Of a stretch of DNA of 64,000 bases, positions 41,223 to 50,020 are shown piece after piece. The first letter of the stretch is position 1. Every line of letters begins with the position of its first letter. Below the pieces are notes generated by a model. It saw only the letters and a list, made by a program, of their open reading frames with translations, was not told the origin of the DNA and did not search any database. The DNA lies in assembly GCF_018449795.1 (NCBI RefSeq), contig NZ_JAAVVE010000001.1, positions 177,545 to 241,544 on the forward strand. The letters run 5' to 3'. This DNA comes from Sphingomonas sp. dw_22. Lineage in GTDB: Bacteria > Pseudomonadota > Alphaproteobacteria > Sphingomonadales > Sphingomonadaceae. Both the position numbers and the translations under genes were made by a program.

Positions 41223-42841
41223 GCGGCGAAGAGCGCGGCAAGCGCGTGCCCGGCCATGGCCGGGTGCTCGTGTTGGTGGCGGCAATGCTGGCGCTGGCGG
41301 CAACGAGTGCCGGGGCACAGGAGACCGCGGCGCCGCCGCTCACCATCCCGGTGACGCTCGCTCCCTCGGTCACAAGGCCGCAATCGGGGCGGATCCTCAT
41401 CTTCGCCCAGGAGGTGGAGCCAGGCGCGAAGAAGAGCGACACGGTCGATACCTCGCCCTTCCAGCCGACCGGCACGGCGATCGCCGCGCGCGAGACCTGG
41501 TCGCTCGCGCCCGGCCAGATCGCCAGCGTCGATGGCGAGACCGATACGTTTCCGATGGCCTTTTCGAAACTGGCGCCCGGCACCTATCGCTTCCAGGCCG
41601 TGCTCGATCGCAATCACGATTATAATTATGGCGGACGCGGCGCCGGCGATATCGTCTCGCCGGTGATCGAAGCGAAATTGCCCGGGCCGATCCCGGTGCT
41701 GCCGCTGTCCGAAATCCTGCCCGAGACCACGATCGACACGATGCTTTCCGGCATGCCGGCCGAGCGGGCTGCCCAGATGCGGGCGAACCTGGCCAAGGTG
41801 GAGCCTGTCGACCTCCAGAGTGCATCGCTCTCCGCCTTCTGGGGCAGGCCGATCCATGTCCAGGGCTGGGTGGCACTCCCGCCCGGTTACAAGCGGAACG
41901 GTGCCAGCTTCCCTACCGTCTATTCCACCGGCGGCTTCGGCTCGACGCTGAGGAGCGCGCAGTTGAGCGCCGCCGCGATGACCGAGCGGATGGCCACGGG
42001 CAAGGCGCCGCCGATGATCTGGGTGTATCTCGACGAGAGCTCGCCCACCGGCACGCATGAATTCGCGGATTCGATCAACAACGGCCCCTGGGGCCGCGCG
42101 CTCACGACCGAGTTCATCCCCTGGATCGAGACCCGGTACGCGATGGACGCGAAACCCTCCTCGCGCTTCCTGACCGGCCACTCCTCGGGCGGATGGGCGA
42201 CGCTGTGGCTGCAAGTGCGCTATCCGAAGGTCTTCGGGGGTTCCTGGCCGACCGCACCCGATCCCAGCGACTTCCACGATTTCACCAATATCGACATCTA
42301 TGCGCCGGACGCGAACGCCTATCGCGACGCCCAGGGCAAGCCGTTGCCCCTGGTCCGCGATCACGGCAAGCTGATCGCGACCCTGGAGCAGTTCGCCCAG
42401 ATGGAGCGCGTGCTCGGCGCCTATGGCGGCCAGTTCGCCTCGTTCGACTGGGTGTTCTCGCCCAAGGGCCCTGATGGCCGCCCGATGCCGCTTTACGATC
42501 GTGCGACCGGCGAGGTAGATCCCCAGGTCGCCGCCTATTGGCGCGAGCATTACGACATCGCGCATATCGTCGCGCGCGACTGGGCGACGCTGAAACCCGA
42601 TCTGGACGGCAAGATCCACCTGATCGTGGGAACGGCGGACACCTTCTATCTCGACGGCGCCGCCCGCCGCCTGAAGGCGGTGTTCGACGGTCTCGGCGCG
42701 CATCAGGAATTCACCTTCCTCCCCGATCGCACGCATTTCGACTTGCTTGCGCAGGGCGACGACCGACAAGGGCTGATGAACGACATCGCCTGGGCGATGT
42801 ACGCGAAAGCGAGACCGGGTGCGAAGCGGCCCGCACGGTAA
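41219..42841 (+). CDS. Exported alpha/beta-hydrolase, esterase-D/enterochelin-esterase-like
   Basis: 540 residues with a signal-type N-terminus (VLVLVAAMLALAATSAGA). The catalytic nucleophile is in LTGHSSGGWATLW (GxSxG) and the region before it, PTVYSTGGFGSTL...PPMIWVYLD, is of the putative-esterase family. A candidate His is in LPDRTHFDL. About 170 N-terminal residues form a beta-rich domain as in enterochelin esterases. The start is TTG 41219 overlapping the upstream stop; GTG 41246 is an alternative that still keeps the signal peptide. Substrate unknown. Operonic with the flanking peptidases. Confidence 0.8.
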   Translation: MSGEERGKRVPGHGRVLVLVAAMLALAATSAGAQETAAPPLTIPVTLAPSVTRPQSGRILIFAQEVEPGAKKSDTVDTSPFQPTGTAIAARETWSLAPGQIASVDGETDTFPMAFSKLAPGTYRFQAVLDRNHDYNYGGRGAGDIVSPVIEAKLPGPIPVLPLSEILPETTIDTMLSGMPAERAAQMRANLAKVEPVDLQSASLSAFWGRPIHVQGWVALPPGYKRNGASFPTVYSTGGFGSTLRSAQLSAAAMTERMATGKAPPMIWVYLDESSPTGTHEFADSINNGPWGRALTTEFIPWIETRYAMDAKPSSRFLTGHSSGGWATLWLQVRYPKVFGGSWPTAPDPSDFHDFTNIDIYAPDANAYRDAQGKPLPLVRDHGKLIATLEQFAQMERVLGAYGGQFASFDWVFSPKGPDGRPMPLYDRATGEVDPQVAAYWREHYDIAHIVARDWATLKPDLDGKIHLIVGTADTFYLDGAARRLKAVFDGLGAHQEFTFLPDRTHFDLLAQGDDRQGLMNDIAWAMYAKARPGAKRPAR

Positions 42842-42858
42842 TTGGGAGAATATTCTGT

Positions 42859-44964
42859 ATGCGCCTGACCCTGTTCGCCCTTCTGGCCGCGACCGCACTG
42901 TCCGCCCCCGCTTCGGCGCAGACCGATGCGGACGATCCCTATATCTGGCTGGAGGAAGTGTCGTCGCCGCAGGCCATGAGCTGGGTCGAGGCGCACAATG
43001 CCGCCAGCACCAAGCGGCTGGAAGCCGATCCACGATACCAGACGCTGTATCAGGAGGCGCTGGCCATCGCCGGCGCCAAGGATCGCATCCCCGCCCCGCA
43101 GTTCGTGCACGGCGCCATCTATAATTTCTGGCAGGATCAGGAGCATCTGCGCGGCATCTGGCGCAAGACCAGCCTGGCCGATTATCGCAGCGCCGCGCCC
43201 AATTGGACGACGGTCCTCGACATCGACGCGCTCGGCAAGGCCGAGGGCAAGAGCTGGGTCTTCAAGGGCGCGGACTGCCTTGAGCCGGAGGAGAAGCGCT
43301 GCCTGATCTCGCTGTCCGACGGCGGCGAGGATGCCGTCGAGGTGCGCGAGTTCGATCTCGACACCGCCAGCTTCGTCGATGCCGGGTTCCATTTGCCCCG
43401 CGGCAAGCATCGCATCGCCTGGAAGGACGAGAACCACCTGCTTGTCGCCACCGACTGGACGCCCGGCGACCTCACGCCCTCGGGCTATCCCTATATCGTC
43501 AAGCGGCTGACGCGCGGCCAGCCGGTCTCCGCCGCGGTCGAGGTCTTTCGTGGCGACAGGAATGACGGCGGCTATGGCGTCTATCCGGCCGTGCTGCACG
43601 ACGGCAAAGGCAATCAGCTCGCGGTGATCTCCCGCCCGCTCGATACGTTCCGGCAGCAGACCTATGTCGTCACGCCGCGCGGCACCGAACGGCTCGGCGT
43701 ACCGGACAAGGTGAGCGTGGCCGAACTGGTGGACGGGCGCGTGATCTTCCAGCTCGACCAGGCCTGGACCGAGGCCGGACCGCAATTCACCTCGGGATCG
43801 GTGGCCGAGGTCGATCTCGCGGCGCTCAAGGCGGCGCCGGGTACGCTCAAGCCCGGCATCGTCTGGAAGCCGGGCCCGCGCGACGCGCTCGACGGGATCG
43901 GCTCGACCCGCGACAAGCTGCTCATCAGCACGCTCAGCAACGTGCGCGGCCGCGCCTTCGTCTATTCCCCCAAGCCGGGTGGCGGCTGGACCAGCGCGCA
44001 GCTCGACCTGCCGGACAATCTCGCGATCGGCTATGGGGCGAGCGACGACAAATCGAACCTCGCCTTCGTCAGCGCGAGCGGATTCCTGACGCCCTCGACG
44101 CTCTATCTGACGGATGCCGCCAAGGGCACGCTCGATCCGGCCAAGACGCTGCCGGCGAAGTTCGATGCATCGCAGGACGTCGTCGAACAACTGGAGGCGA
44201 CGTCCAGCGACGGCACGAAGATCCCCTACTTCGTCGTCCATCGCAAGGACATCAAATATGACGGCACCACGCCGACGATCATGACCGCCTATGGCGGCTT
44301 CCAGGTGAGCGAGACGCCATATTATTCCGGCACCACCGGCAAGCTGTGGCTCGAGCGGGGCGGCGCGTTCGTCCTCGCCAATATCCGCGGCGGCGGCGAG
44401 TTCGGCCCCGCCTGGCACGAGGCCGGGCTCGGCACCAAGCGCCAGATCATCTATGACGACTTCGCCGCGGTCGCCAGGGATCTGACCGCGCGCCGCATCA
44501 CCTCGCCGCGCCGCCTGGGGATCGAGGGCGGCTCGAACGGCGGGCTGCTGATGGGCGTGGAGTTCACCCAGCATCCCGAGCTGTGGAACGCGGTGCTGAT
44601 CGAAGTGCCGCTGCTCGACATGATCCGCATCTCGAAGATCGCCGCGGGCGCATCGTGGCAGGGCGAATATGGCGATGTGAATGCCGACCCCGCGGTCATG
44701 GCGTTCTGGCGCAAGACCTCGCCCTATCACAATCTGAAGACCGGGGTACGCTATCCCGAGCCGTTCATCTTCACCACCACCAAGGACGACCGCGTCGGCC
44801 CGCAGCATGCGCGCAAGTTCGCGGCGCGGATGGAGGAGATGAAGCTGCCCTTCTATTATTACGAGAACACCGAGGGCGGTCACGGCGCGGGCGCCGACCT
44901 GAAACAGGCCGCGCGCACCACGGCGCTCACCATGACGTACATGCAGCAGAAGCTGATGGACTGA
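42859..44964 (+). CDS. Exported prolyl oligopeptidase family protein (S9A)
   Basis: 701 residues with a signal peptide (MRLTLFALLAATALSAPASA), the family N-terminal DDPYIWLEEVSSPQAMSWVEAHN, a seven-bladed propeller region, and a catalytic domain with GGSNGGLLMG (Ser), a DDRV-type Asp (TTKDDRVGP) and EGGHGAG (His). It hydrolyses short peptides, typically after proline. GGGAG lies 9-10 bp upstream of the ATG. It follows the esterase by 17 bp, and the MerR gene begins 5 bp after its stop, making a likely operon of hydrolases plus a regulator. Confidence 0.9.
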   Translation: MRLTLFALLAATALSAPASAQTDADDPYIWLEEVSSPQAMSWVEAHNAASTKRLEADPRYQTLYQEALAIAGAKDRIPAPQFVHGAIYNFWQDQEHLRGIWRKTSLADYRSAAPNWTTVLDIDALGKAEGKSWVFKGADCLEPEEKRCLISLSDGGEDAVEVREFDLDTASFVDAGFHLPRGKHRIAWKDENHLLVATDWTPGDLTPSGYPYIVKRLTRGQPVSAAVEVFRGDRNDGGYGVYPAVLHDGKGNQLAVISRPLDTFRQQTYVVTPRGTERLGVPDKVSVAELVDGRVIFQLDQAWTEAGPQFTSGSVAEVDLAALKAAPGTLKPGIVWKPGPRDALDGIGSTRDKLLISTLSNVRGRAFVYSPKPGGGWTSAQLDLPDNLAIGYGASDDKSNLAFVSASGFLTPSTLYLTDAAKGTLDPAKTLPAKFDASQDVVEQLEATSSDGTKIPYFVVHRKDIKYDGTTPTIMTAYGGFQVSETPYYSGTTGKLWLERGGAFVLANIRGGGEFGPAWHEAGLGTKRQIIYDDFAAVARDLTARRITSPRRLGIEGGSNGGLLMGVEFTQHPELWNAVLIEVPLLDMIRISKIAAGASWQGEYGDVNADPAVMAFWRKTSPYHNLKTGVRYPEPFIFTTTKDDRVGPQHARKFAARMEEMKLPFYYYENTEGGHGAGADLKQAARTTALTMTYMQQKLMD

Positions 44965-44969
44965 ACGCC

Positions 44970-45371
44970 GTGCTGTCGATTGGCGATCTGGGCAAGGCGA
45001 CGAATACCAAGGTCGAGACGGTCCGCTATTACGAGCGGATCGGCCTGTTGCCGAAGCCGCCGCGCACCGGCGGCAATTATCGCGACTATGGGCAGGCGGA
45101 GCTCGGCCGCCTGTCCTTCATCCGCCGCGCCCGCGATCTCGGCTTCTCGCTCGATCAGGTCCGCGCGCTGCTGAAGCTGTCGGACGATCGAAGCGGCGAC
45201 TGCGCCGGAATCGACCGGATCGCCAAGGCCCATCTCGTGGAAGTCGATCGCAAGCTCGCCGACTTGGCCGCGCTGCGCCGCGAGCTGAACGCGGTGATCG
45301 ACTCCTGCGAAGGCGGCAGCGTCGCCGATTGCCGCATCATCGAGGCGCTGGGTCCGGCGGAGCCGTCGTGA
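44970..45371 (+). CDS. MerR-family metal-responsive regulator (CadR/PbrR/ZntR-like)
   Basis: 133 residues starting at GTG: winged HTH LSIGDLGKATNTKVETVRYYERIGLL, a dimerisation helix, and three cysteines in the positions used by thiol-metal MerR proteins (Cys78 in SGDCAG, Cys113 and Cys121 in DSCEGGSVADC). These proteins activate promoters whose -35 and -10 are 19-20 bp apart. Exactly such a promoter lies 2 kb away, ahead of the TonB receptor whose 3' end abuts this gene. The metal (Zn, Cd, Pb or Hg) cannot be fixed from sequence. Confidence 0.87.
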   Translation: MLSIGDLGKATNTKVETVRYYERIGLLPKPPRTGGNYRDYGQAELGRLSFIRRARDLGFSLDQVRALLKLSDDRSGDCAGIDRIAKAHLVEVDRKLADLAALRRELNAVIDSCEGGSVADCRIIEALGPAEPS

Positions 45372-45378
45372 ACGGCCC

Positions 45379-47373
45379 TCAGTCCCCGCCGAACCGGAAC
45401 CGCACGCCGCCATTGACCACGAAGCCGTCGGTCGGCGCCCAGGCATCGACCGTCCATGAACCCGCCGGCGCCCGGCGGGGCAGCAGCAACGGATCGAAGC
45501 GGGTCTGGCGCACGTTCAGGATATTCTCCGCATTCACGAACAGGCTGGTCTTGCCCAGCACCAGCTCGCCCATCGCCCCCAGCTCGACATAGGGCCGGCT
45601 GCGCGTGCGATACGGATTGTCGTCCAGCTCCTGCCGCCCGGTATAATAGGCTTCGAGCCCGATCCGGCCACGCCCATGCTTCTCCCACATGGCGACAAGG
45701 CCGGCGGTATCGCGCGGCGTGAGCGGGACGGCGCGGCGGTCGGCCCCTTCCGGATCGGGCTCGGTCGCGTCGATATGGACATAGCTGCCGGTCAGCGTGA
45801 CGGCGCGCCAGCGATAGCGCAGCAGCAGTTCCGCCCCGCGCGTCCGGGTGAGGCCGTCCGCATTCGCCAGCGTCACGCGATCGGCATCGATCGTCCTTAG
45901 CTGCACGGCATTGTCGATGTTCGAGGCGAACAGGCTCACATTCGCCTCGACGGGTCCATGCGCATAGCCGAAGTCGATCGAGGCGGTGTCGGCCACCTCC
46001 GCATTCAACCGGGCATAGGGCTGCAGGCGCGACAGGCCCGCCGCCTCGATCTCCTCGATGAACGGCGTCGGCGCGTAGAAGCCGCGGCCCAGCGACGCCC
46101 GCACGGTCCAGGGGCCGGGACGGTACAGCGCCGACAGGCGCGGGCTGACGCGCGAGCCATATTCGCTATGCCCGTCCCATCGCGCGCTGCCGGCCAGCGT
46201 CAGCACGTCCGCCACGCGCTGCTCGCCCTGCACGAACAGCGCCGGTACGGTGTAGCCATAGTCGAAGGCGGGAAAGGCGTGGGAACGATAGGAATCCCCC
46301 TGGATCGCCGCGCCGGCCAGCCAGGTCGTGGCGCCGGCCTCGCCGCCAATCGACGCTTCGGCAAGCGCCGTCCGGTGCCGATCTTCCTCCTGCGTATCGC
46401 CGAAGCGATGCCGGTGCGACTGGGTGACGCCCGAGGCGCGCAGGTGCAGCGTACCGATCCCCTCCAGCGGCGCTTCGGCCACCAGCCCCGCATCGAACCG
46501 CTCGCTGTGCTGCGTCTGCGGAAAGGGCGCACCGTCCAGCGCGGTGCGGCCGGGCAAGGTGCCGCCGTCGCGCTGCTCGGTCATCGCGCCGAGCGTGAGC
46601 AGGGCCTTCACCCCACCGGCGCCGTCCCAGAAAAGGCGGGGACGGACCGTCCAGCGCGTATAGCCCGGCATGTCCGCCCAGCCGTCGTCGTTCAGATCCT
46701 GCCGGCTCTGCCGGTCGAAGCCCGCCGTTACCGAAGCGCCCAGCGTGTCGCCGATCGGGGCGCCGCCATAGGCCGTCACGTCCTGTCCGCCGCGGCTGGT
46801 GGTGTTGAACAGCAGCTCGCCCTGCGGCGCGTGCCCCGGCCGGCGGGATACGAGATTGATGACGCCGCCCAGCGCGGCCGGGCCGTAAAGCGCCGACGCC
46901 GCACCCTTGATGACCTCCACCTGGCCCAGATCGGTCGGCGGAATCTGCAACAGGCCGATCGACGGCGTCTGCCCGCCATAGAGCGGCAGGCCGTCAGCAA
47001 GGATCTGGGTATAGCGCCCCTTGAGCCCTTGCATCCGCACATTCGCCGCGCCCAGCGCCGGGGATGTCACCTGCACCCGGACGCCCGGCGTCTCGCTCAC
47101 CAGCATGGCGATGTTGCCGGGGGTCATCAGCAGCTTTTCCTCGATCTCCTCGCGGTCGATGACCTCGACGCGGATCGGCTCGTCCCGCACCCGCCGCCCG
47201 GTGCGGGTCGCCTGCACGACGATTTCGGGGTTCTCGTCGCCCGCCTCCTCGGTGGGTCGCTCCTGCGCCGCTGCCGTGCCCGGCTGGAGCGACGCCAGCA
47301 GCGCCATTGCCGTGACAGCGACCAGCAACCGGCGAAAATCGGCCTTCGAATACAAGATATTGCTCCCCGACAT
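45379..47373 (-). CDS. TonB-dependent receptor under a MerR-type promoter
   Basis: 664 residues: signal region to TAAAQ, TonB box EIVVQATRTG, plug (PGNIAMLVSETPGVRVQ...; VRMQGLKGRYTQILADGLPLYG; VEVIKGAASALYGPAALGGVINLV) and a barrel ending in VRFRFGG. It is of the BtuB/vitamin-B12-siderophore size class; the ligand is not apparent. The promoter (47424-47454) has a 19-bp spacer with a MerR operator, and the MerR gene is convergent 7 bp from its 3' end. A receptor induced by a thiol-metal sensor is unexpected: these normally control efflux. Confidence 0.88.
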   Translation of the reverse strand: MSGSNILYSKADFRRLLVAVTAMALLASLQPGTAAAQERPTEEAGDENPEIVVQATRTGRRVRDEPIRVEVIDREEIEEKLLMTPGNIAMLVSETPGVRVQVTSPALGAANVRMQGLKGRYTQILADGLPLYGGQTPSIGLLQIPPTDLGQVEVIKGAASALYGPAALGGVINLVSRRPGHAPQGELLFNTTSRGGQDVTAYGGAPIGDTLGASVTAGFDRQSRQDLNDDGWADMPGYTRWTVRPRLFWDGAGGVKALLTLGAMTEQRDGGTLPGRTALDGAPFPQTQHSERFDAGLVAEAPLEGIGTLHLRASGVTQSHRHRFGDTQEEDRHRTALAEASIGGEAGATTWLAGAAIQGDSYRSHAFPAFDYGYTVPALFVQGEQRVADVLTLAGSARWDGHSEYGSRVSPRLSALYRPGPWTVRASLGRGFYAPTPFIEEIEAAGLSRLQPYARLNAEVADTASIDFGYAHGPVEANVSLFASNIDNAVQLRTIDADRVTLANADGLTRTRGAELLLRYRWRAVTLTGSYVHIDATEPDPEGADRRAVPLTPRDTAGLVAMWEKHGRGRIGLEAYYTGRQELDDNPYRTRSRPYVELGAMGELVLGKTSLFVNAENILNVRQTRFDPLLLPRRAPAGSWTVDAWAPTDGFVVNGGVRFRFGGD

Positions 47374-47423
47374 TGCGATCTCTTCGCCATGCCTTCGAAG
47401 GAAGTCACGGCGTGTCGGGTGAC

Positions 47424-47454
47424 GCCATAGAGGCTGTAGTAGCTACAGGGTCAA
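47424..47454 (-). promoter_or_regulatory. MerR-type promoter/operator of the TonB receptor
   Basis: On the minus strand: TTGACC (47449-47454), a 19-bp spacer, TATGGC (47424-47429). The spacer holds the dyad CTGTAG-cta-CTACAG (47434-47448). Over-long spacer plus dyad is diagnostic of MerR-family activation, and the sequence resembles CadR/PbrR operators. Confidence 0.8.
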
Positions 47455-47480
47455 GGAGAGATCGAACGCGGGCCCTCGCC

Positions 47481-47594
47481 TCAGGCCGTCATTCCCGCCC
47501 AACCCATCAGCAGCCGGAAGAACATCGCGACGATCGCCAGCGCGACCACGCTCGCCGTCCAGATCAGCACCAGCCAGCCGATGCGACGGAGCAT
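47481..47594 (-). CDS. DUF2474-type small subunit of the bd-type oxidase
   Basis: A 37-residue single-span membrane peptide (MLRRIGWLVLIWTASVVALAI...), matching the size and pattern of the small proteins encoded after CioAB-type oxidases (DUF2474, CydX analogue). Its ATG overlaps the cioB stop (TGATG). Expected to stabilise the oxidase complex. Confidence 0.8.
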   Translation of the reverse strand: MLRRIGWLVLIWTASVVALAIVAMFFRLLMGWAGMTA

Positions 47595-48601
47595 CAGTGA
47601 TAGCCCTCGCCAGCCTTCACCTTGCCGCGGAAGACGTAATAGGACCAGGCGGTGTAGGCGAGGATGAAGGGGATGATGAACAGCGCCCCGACCAGCGCGA
47701 AGCCCATGCTCTGCGGCGGCGCGGCGGCATCCCAGATCGAGATGCCGGGCGGAATGATGTTCGGCCACAGGCTGATGGCGAGGCCGGTATAGCCGAGGAA
47801 CAACAGCAGCAACGCCAGCACGAAGGGCGCGGCGTGGCTGTCGCGGCCAAGCGCCCGCAGGAGCGCCCAGGTCGCCAGCAGCACGAGCAGGGGGACCGGT
47901 GCGAAGAAGAACAGATCGGGCAGCGAGAACCAGCGCGCGGCGACATCGGCATGCGTCCAGGGCGTCCACAGGCTGACGATCCCGATCGCCGCCAGCAGCG
48001 CGATCGCGACGGGGCGCCCTATCGCGCGCATCCGGCTCTGCAATGCCCCTTCGGTCTTCATCACCAGCCAGGTGGCGCCGAGCAGCGCATAGGCGATGAG
48101 CAGCCCCAGTCCCGTGAACAGGCTGAACGGTGTCAGCCAGTCGAACAGCCCACCCGCATAGGCGCCGTCCTTCACCGCGAAGCCGTTGATAAAGGCGCCC
48201 AGCGCGACCCCTTGCGAGAAGGTGGCGATATAGGAGCCCCAGGCGAATGCCTTGTCCCAGAAGGGCCGATGCGCCTCGTCGGACTTGAAGCGGAACTCGA
48301 ATGCGACCCCGCGCCAGATCAGGCCTGCGAGCATCAGCACCAGCGGCAGATACAGGGCGCTCAGGATGATCGCATAGGCCAGCGGAAAGGCCGCCAGCAG
48401 CGCCGCCCCGCCGAGCACCAGCCAGGTCTCGTTGCCGTCCCACACCGGCGCCACCGTATTGACCATCGTGTCCCGATCCTCGCGCGCGGGGACGAAGGGA
48501 AACAGGATGCCGATGCCCAGATCGAAGCCGTCCATGATGACATACATCATCAGCCCGAAGCCGATGATGACCGCCCAGATGAGGGGAAGATCGATGCCCA
48601 T
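47594..48601 (-). CDS. cioB: Cytochrome bd-type quinol oxidase subunit II (CioB/CydB)
   Basis: 335 residues with eight to nine membrane helices, the N-terminus LPLIWAVIIGFGLMMYVIMDGFDLGIGILFPF and WDGNETWLVLGG, both hallmarks of CydB. It pairs with subunit I encoded 12 bp upstream. The last residues (VFRGKVKAGEGYH) are typical. It is followed by the DUF2474 peptide with a one-base overlap. Confidence 0.94.
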   Translation of the reverse strand: MGIDLPLIWAVIIGFGLMMYVIMDGFDLGIGILFPFVPAREDRDTMVNTVAPVWDGNETWLVLGGAALLAAFPLAYAIILSALYLPLVLMLAGLIWRGVAFEFRFKSDEAHRPFWDKAFAWGSYIATFSQGVALGAFINGFAVKDGAYAGGLFDWLTPFSLFTGLGLLIAYALLGATWLVMKTEGALQSRMRAIGRPVAIALLAAIGIVSLWTPWTHADVAARWFSLPDLFFFAPVPLLVLLATWALLRALGRDSHAAPFVLALLLLFLGYTGLAISLWPNIIPPGISIWDAAAPPQSMGFALVGALFIIPFILAYTAWSYYVFRGKVKAGEGYH

Positions 48602-48613
48602 CGTCTTGTTCCT

Positions 48614-50020
48614 TTACCGGATCGCCGGATCGATATCGTCGGGCGCGGCCGAAAGCGGCCGTGCCGGACGCTGCGCCTGCCCCTGGTCCGCGAGATGCCC
48701 GCCCTCCCGCGGCCCCTTGGCGACGAGCTTGACCAGATAGCTGATGCCCGTGCCGAAAACCGCGCAATACATGACGATGAACAGGCCGAGCGTCATCGAG
48801 AGCGCCAGCGCGCTATGGTTCGACACCGCATGCTCGGTGCGCATCACGCCATAGACGACCCAGGGCTGGCGCCCGATCTCCGTGGTGAACCAGCCGGCGA
48901 GGATGGCGATCAGCCCGGTCGGCCCCATCAGCATCACGAAGCGAAGGAACAGCCGCGAGCCATATATGCGGCCGCGCCACCGCAGCCATAGGCCCCACAG
49001 GCCGAGGAACAGCATCAGCGTGCCGAGCCCCACCATTATCCGGAACGACCAGAACACGATGGTCGAGTTCGGCCGATCCTCGCGCGGAAATTCGCTGAGG
49101 CCGGGAAACTGGCCGTCCAGGCTGTGCGTGAGGATCAGGCTGCCCAGCCGGGGCACCTCGACCGCGTAGCGCGTGGTCTCGGATGCCATGTCGGGGATGC
49201 CGAACAGCAGCAGCGGCACGCCCTTGCCCGGCTCGTTGCGCCAATGCCCTTCCATGGCGGCGATCTTCGCCGGCTGGTGCTCCAGCGTGTTGAGACCGTG
49301 CGCGTCGCCCACCGCGATCTGGATCGGCGCCACCACCAGCACCATCCACAATGCCATGGAGAACATGGTCCTGACCGCCGGCGTCGCCCGCCCGCGCAGC
49401 AGGTGCCACGCGCCCGAAGCGCCGACGAACAGCGCCGTCGCCAGATAGGCCGCGATCGTCATGTGGACGAGGCGATAGGGGAAGGACGGGTTGAAGATGA
49501 CCTTCAGCCAATCGACCGGCACCACGCGGCCGCCGATGATCTCGAAGCCCTGCGGCGTCTGCATCCAGCTGTTGGACGCGAGGATCCACGTCGCCGAGAT
49601 CAGCGTGCCGACCGCCACCATGATCGTCGCGAAGAAATGCAGCCCCGGCCCCACCTTGCTCCAGCCGAACAGCATGACACCCAGGAAACCCGCCTCCAGG
49701 AAGAAGGCGGTCAGCACCTCATAGGCCAGCAGCGGCCCGGTGATGCTGCCGGCGAAGGACGAGAAATAGCTCCAGTTGGTGCCGAACTGATAGGCCATCA
49801 CCAGCCCGGAGACGACGCCCATCGCGAAGTTGACCGCGAAGATCTGCGACCAGAAATGATAGAGGTCGCGATAGACCTGGTCCTTCTTCCACAGCCACAG
49901 CCCTTCCAGCACCGCCAGATAGCTTGCCAGGCCGATCGTGATCGCGGGAAAAATGATGTGGAAGGAAACCGTGAAGCCGAACTGGATCCGGGCCAGCTCC
50001 AGTGCCGTCAATCCGAACAT
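48614..50020 (-). CDS. cioA: Cytochrome bd-type quinol oxidase subunit I, short-Q-loop (CioA) type
   Basis: 468 residues with heme ligands in the conserved places (FTVSFHIIFPAITIG near residue 20; PYRLVHMTIAAYL near 190) and the quinol-site LEHQPAKIAAMEGHW. At 468 residues it is shorter than E. coli CydA, mainly through a short Q-loop, the form called cyanide-insensitive oxidase in pseudomonads. It oxidises quinol and reduces O2 without proton pumping. AGGAGG lies 7 bp before the start, inside the nitrilase gene, which it overlaps by 13 bp. Confidence 0.92.
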   Translation of the reverse strand: MFGLTALELARIQFGFTVSFHIIFPAITIGLASYLAVLEGLWLWKKDQVYRDLYHFWSQIFAVNFAMGVVSGLVMAYQFGTNWSYFSSFAGSITGPLLAYEVLTAFFLEAGFLGVMLFGWSKVGPGLHFFATIMVAVGTLISATWILASNSWMQTPQGFEIIGGRVVPVDWLKVIFNPSFPYRLVHMTIAAYLATALFVGASGAWHLLRGRATPAVRTMFSMALWMVLVVAPIQIAVGDAHGLNTLEHQPAKIAAMEGHWRNEPGKGVPLLLFGIPDMASETTRYAVEVPRLGSLILTHSLDGQFPGLSEFPREDRPNSTIVFWSFRIMVGLGTLMLFLGLWGLWLRWRGRIYGSRLFLRFVMLMGPTGLIAILAGWFTTEIGRQPWVVYGVMRTEHAVSNHSALALSMTLGLFIVMYCAVFGTGISYLVKLVAKGPREGGHLADQGQAQRPARPLSAAPDDIDPAIR

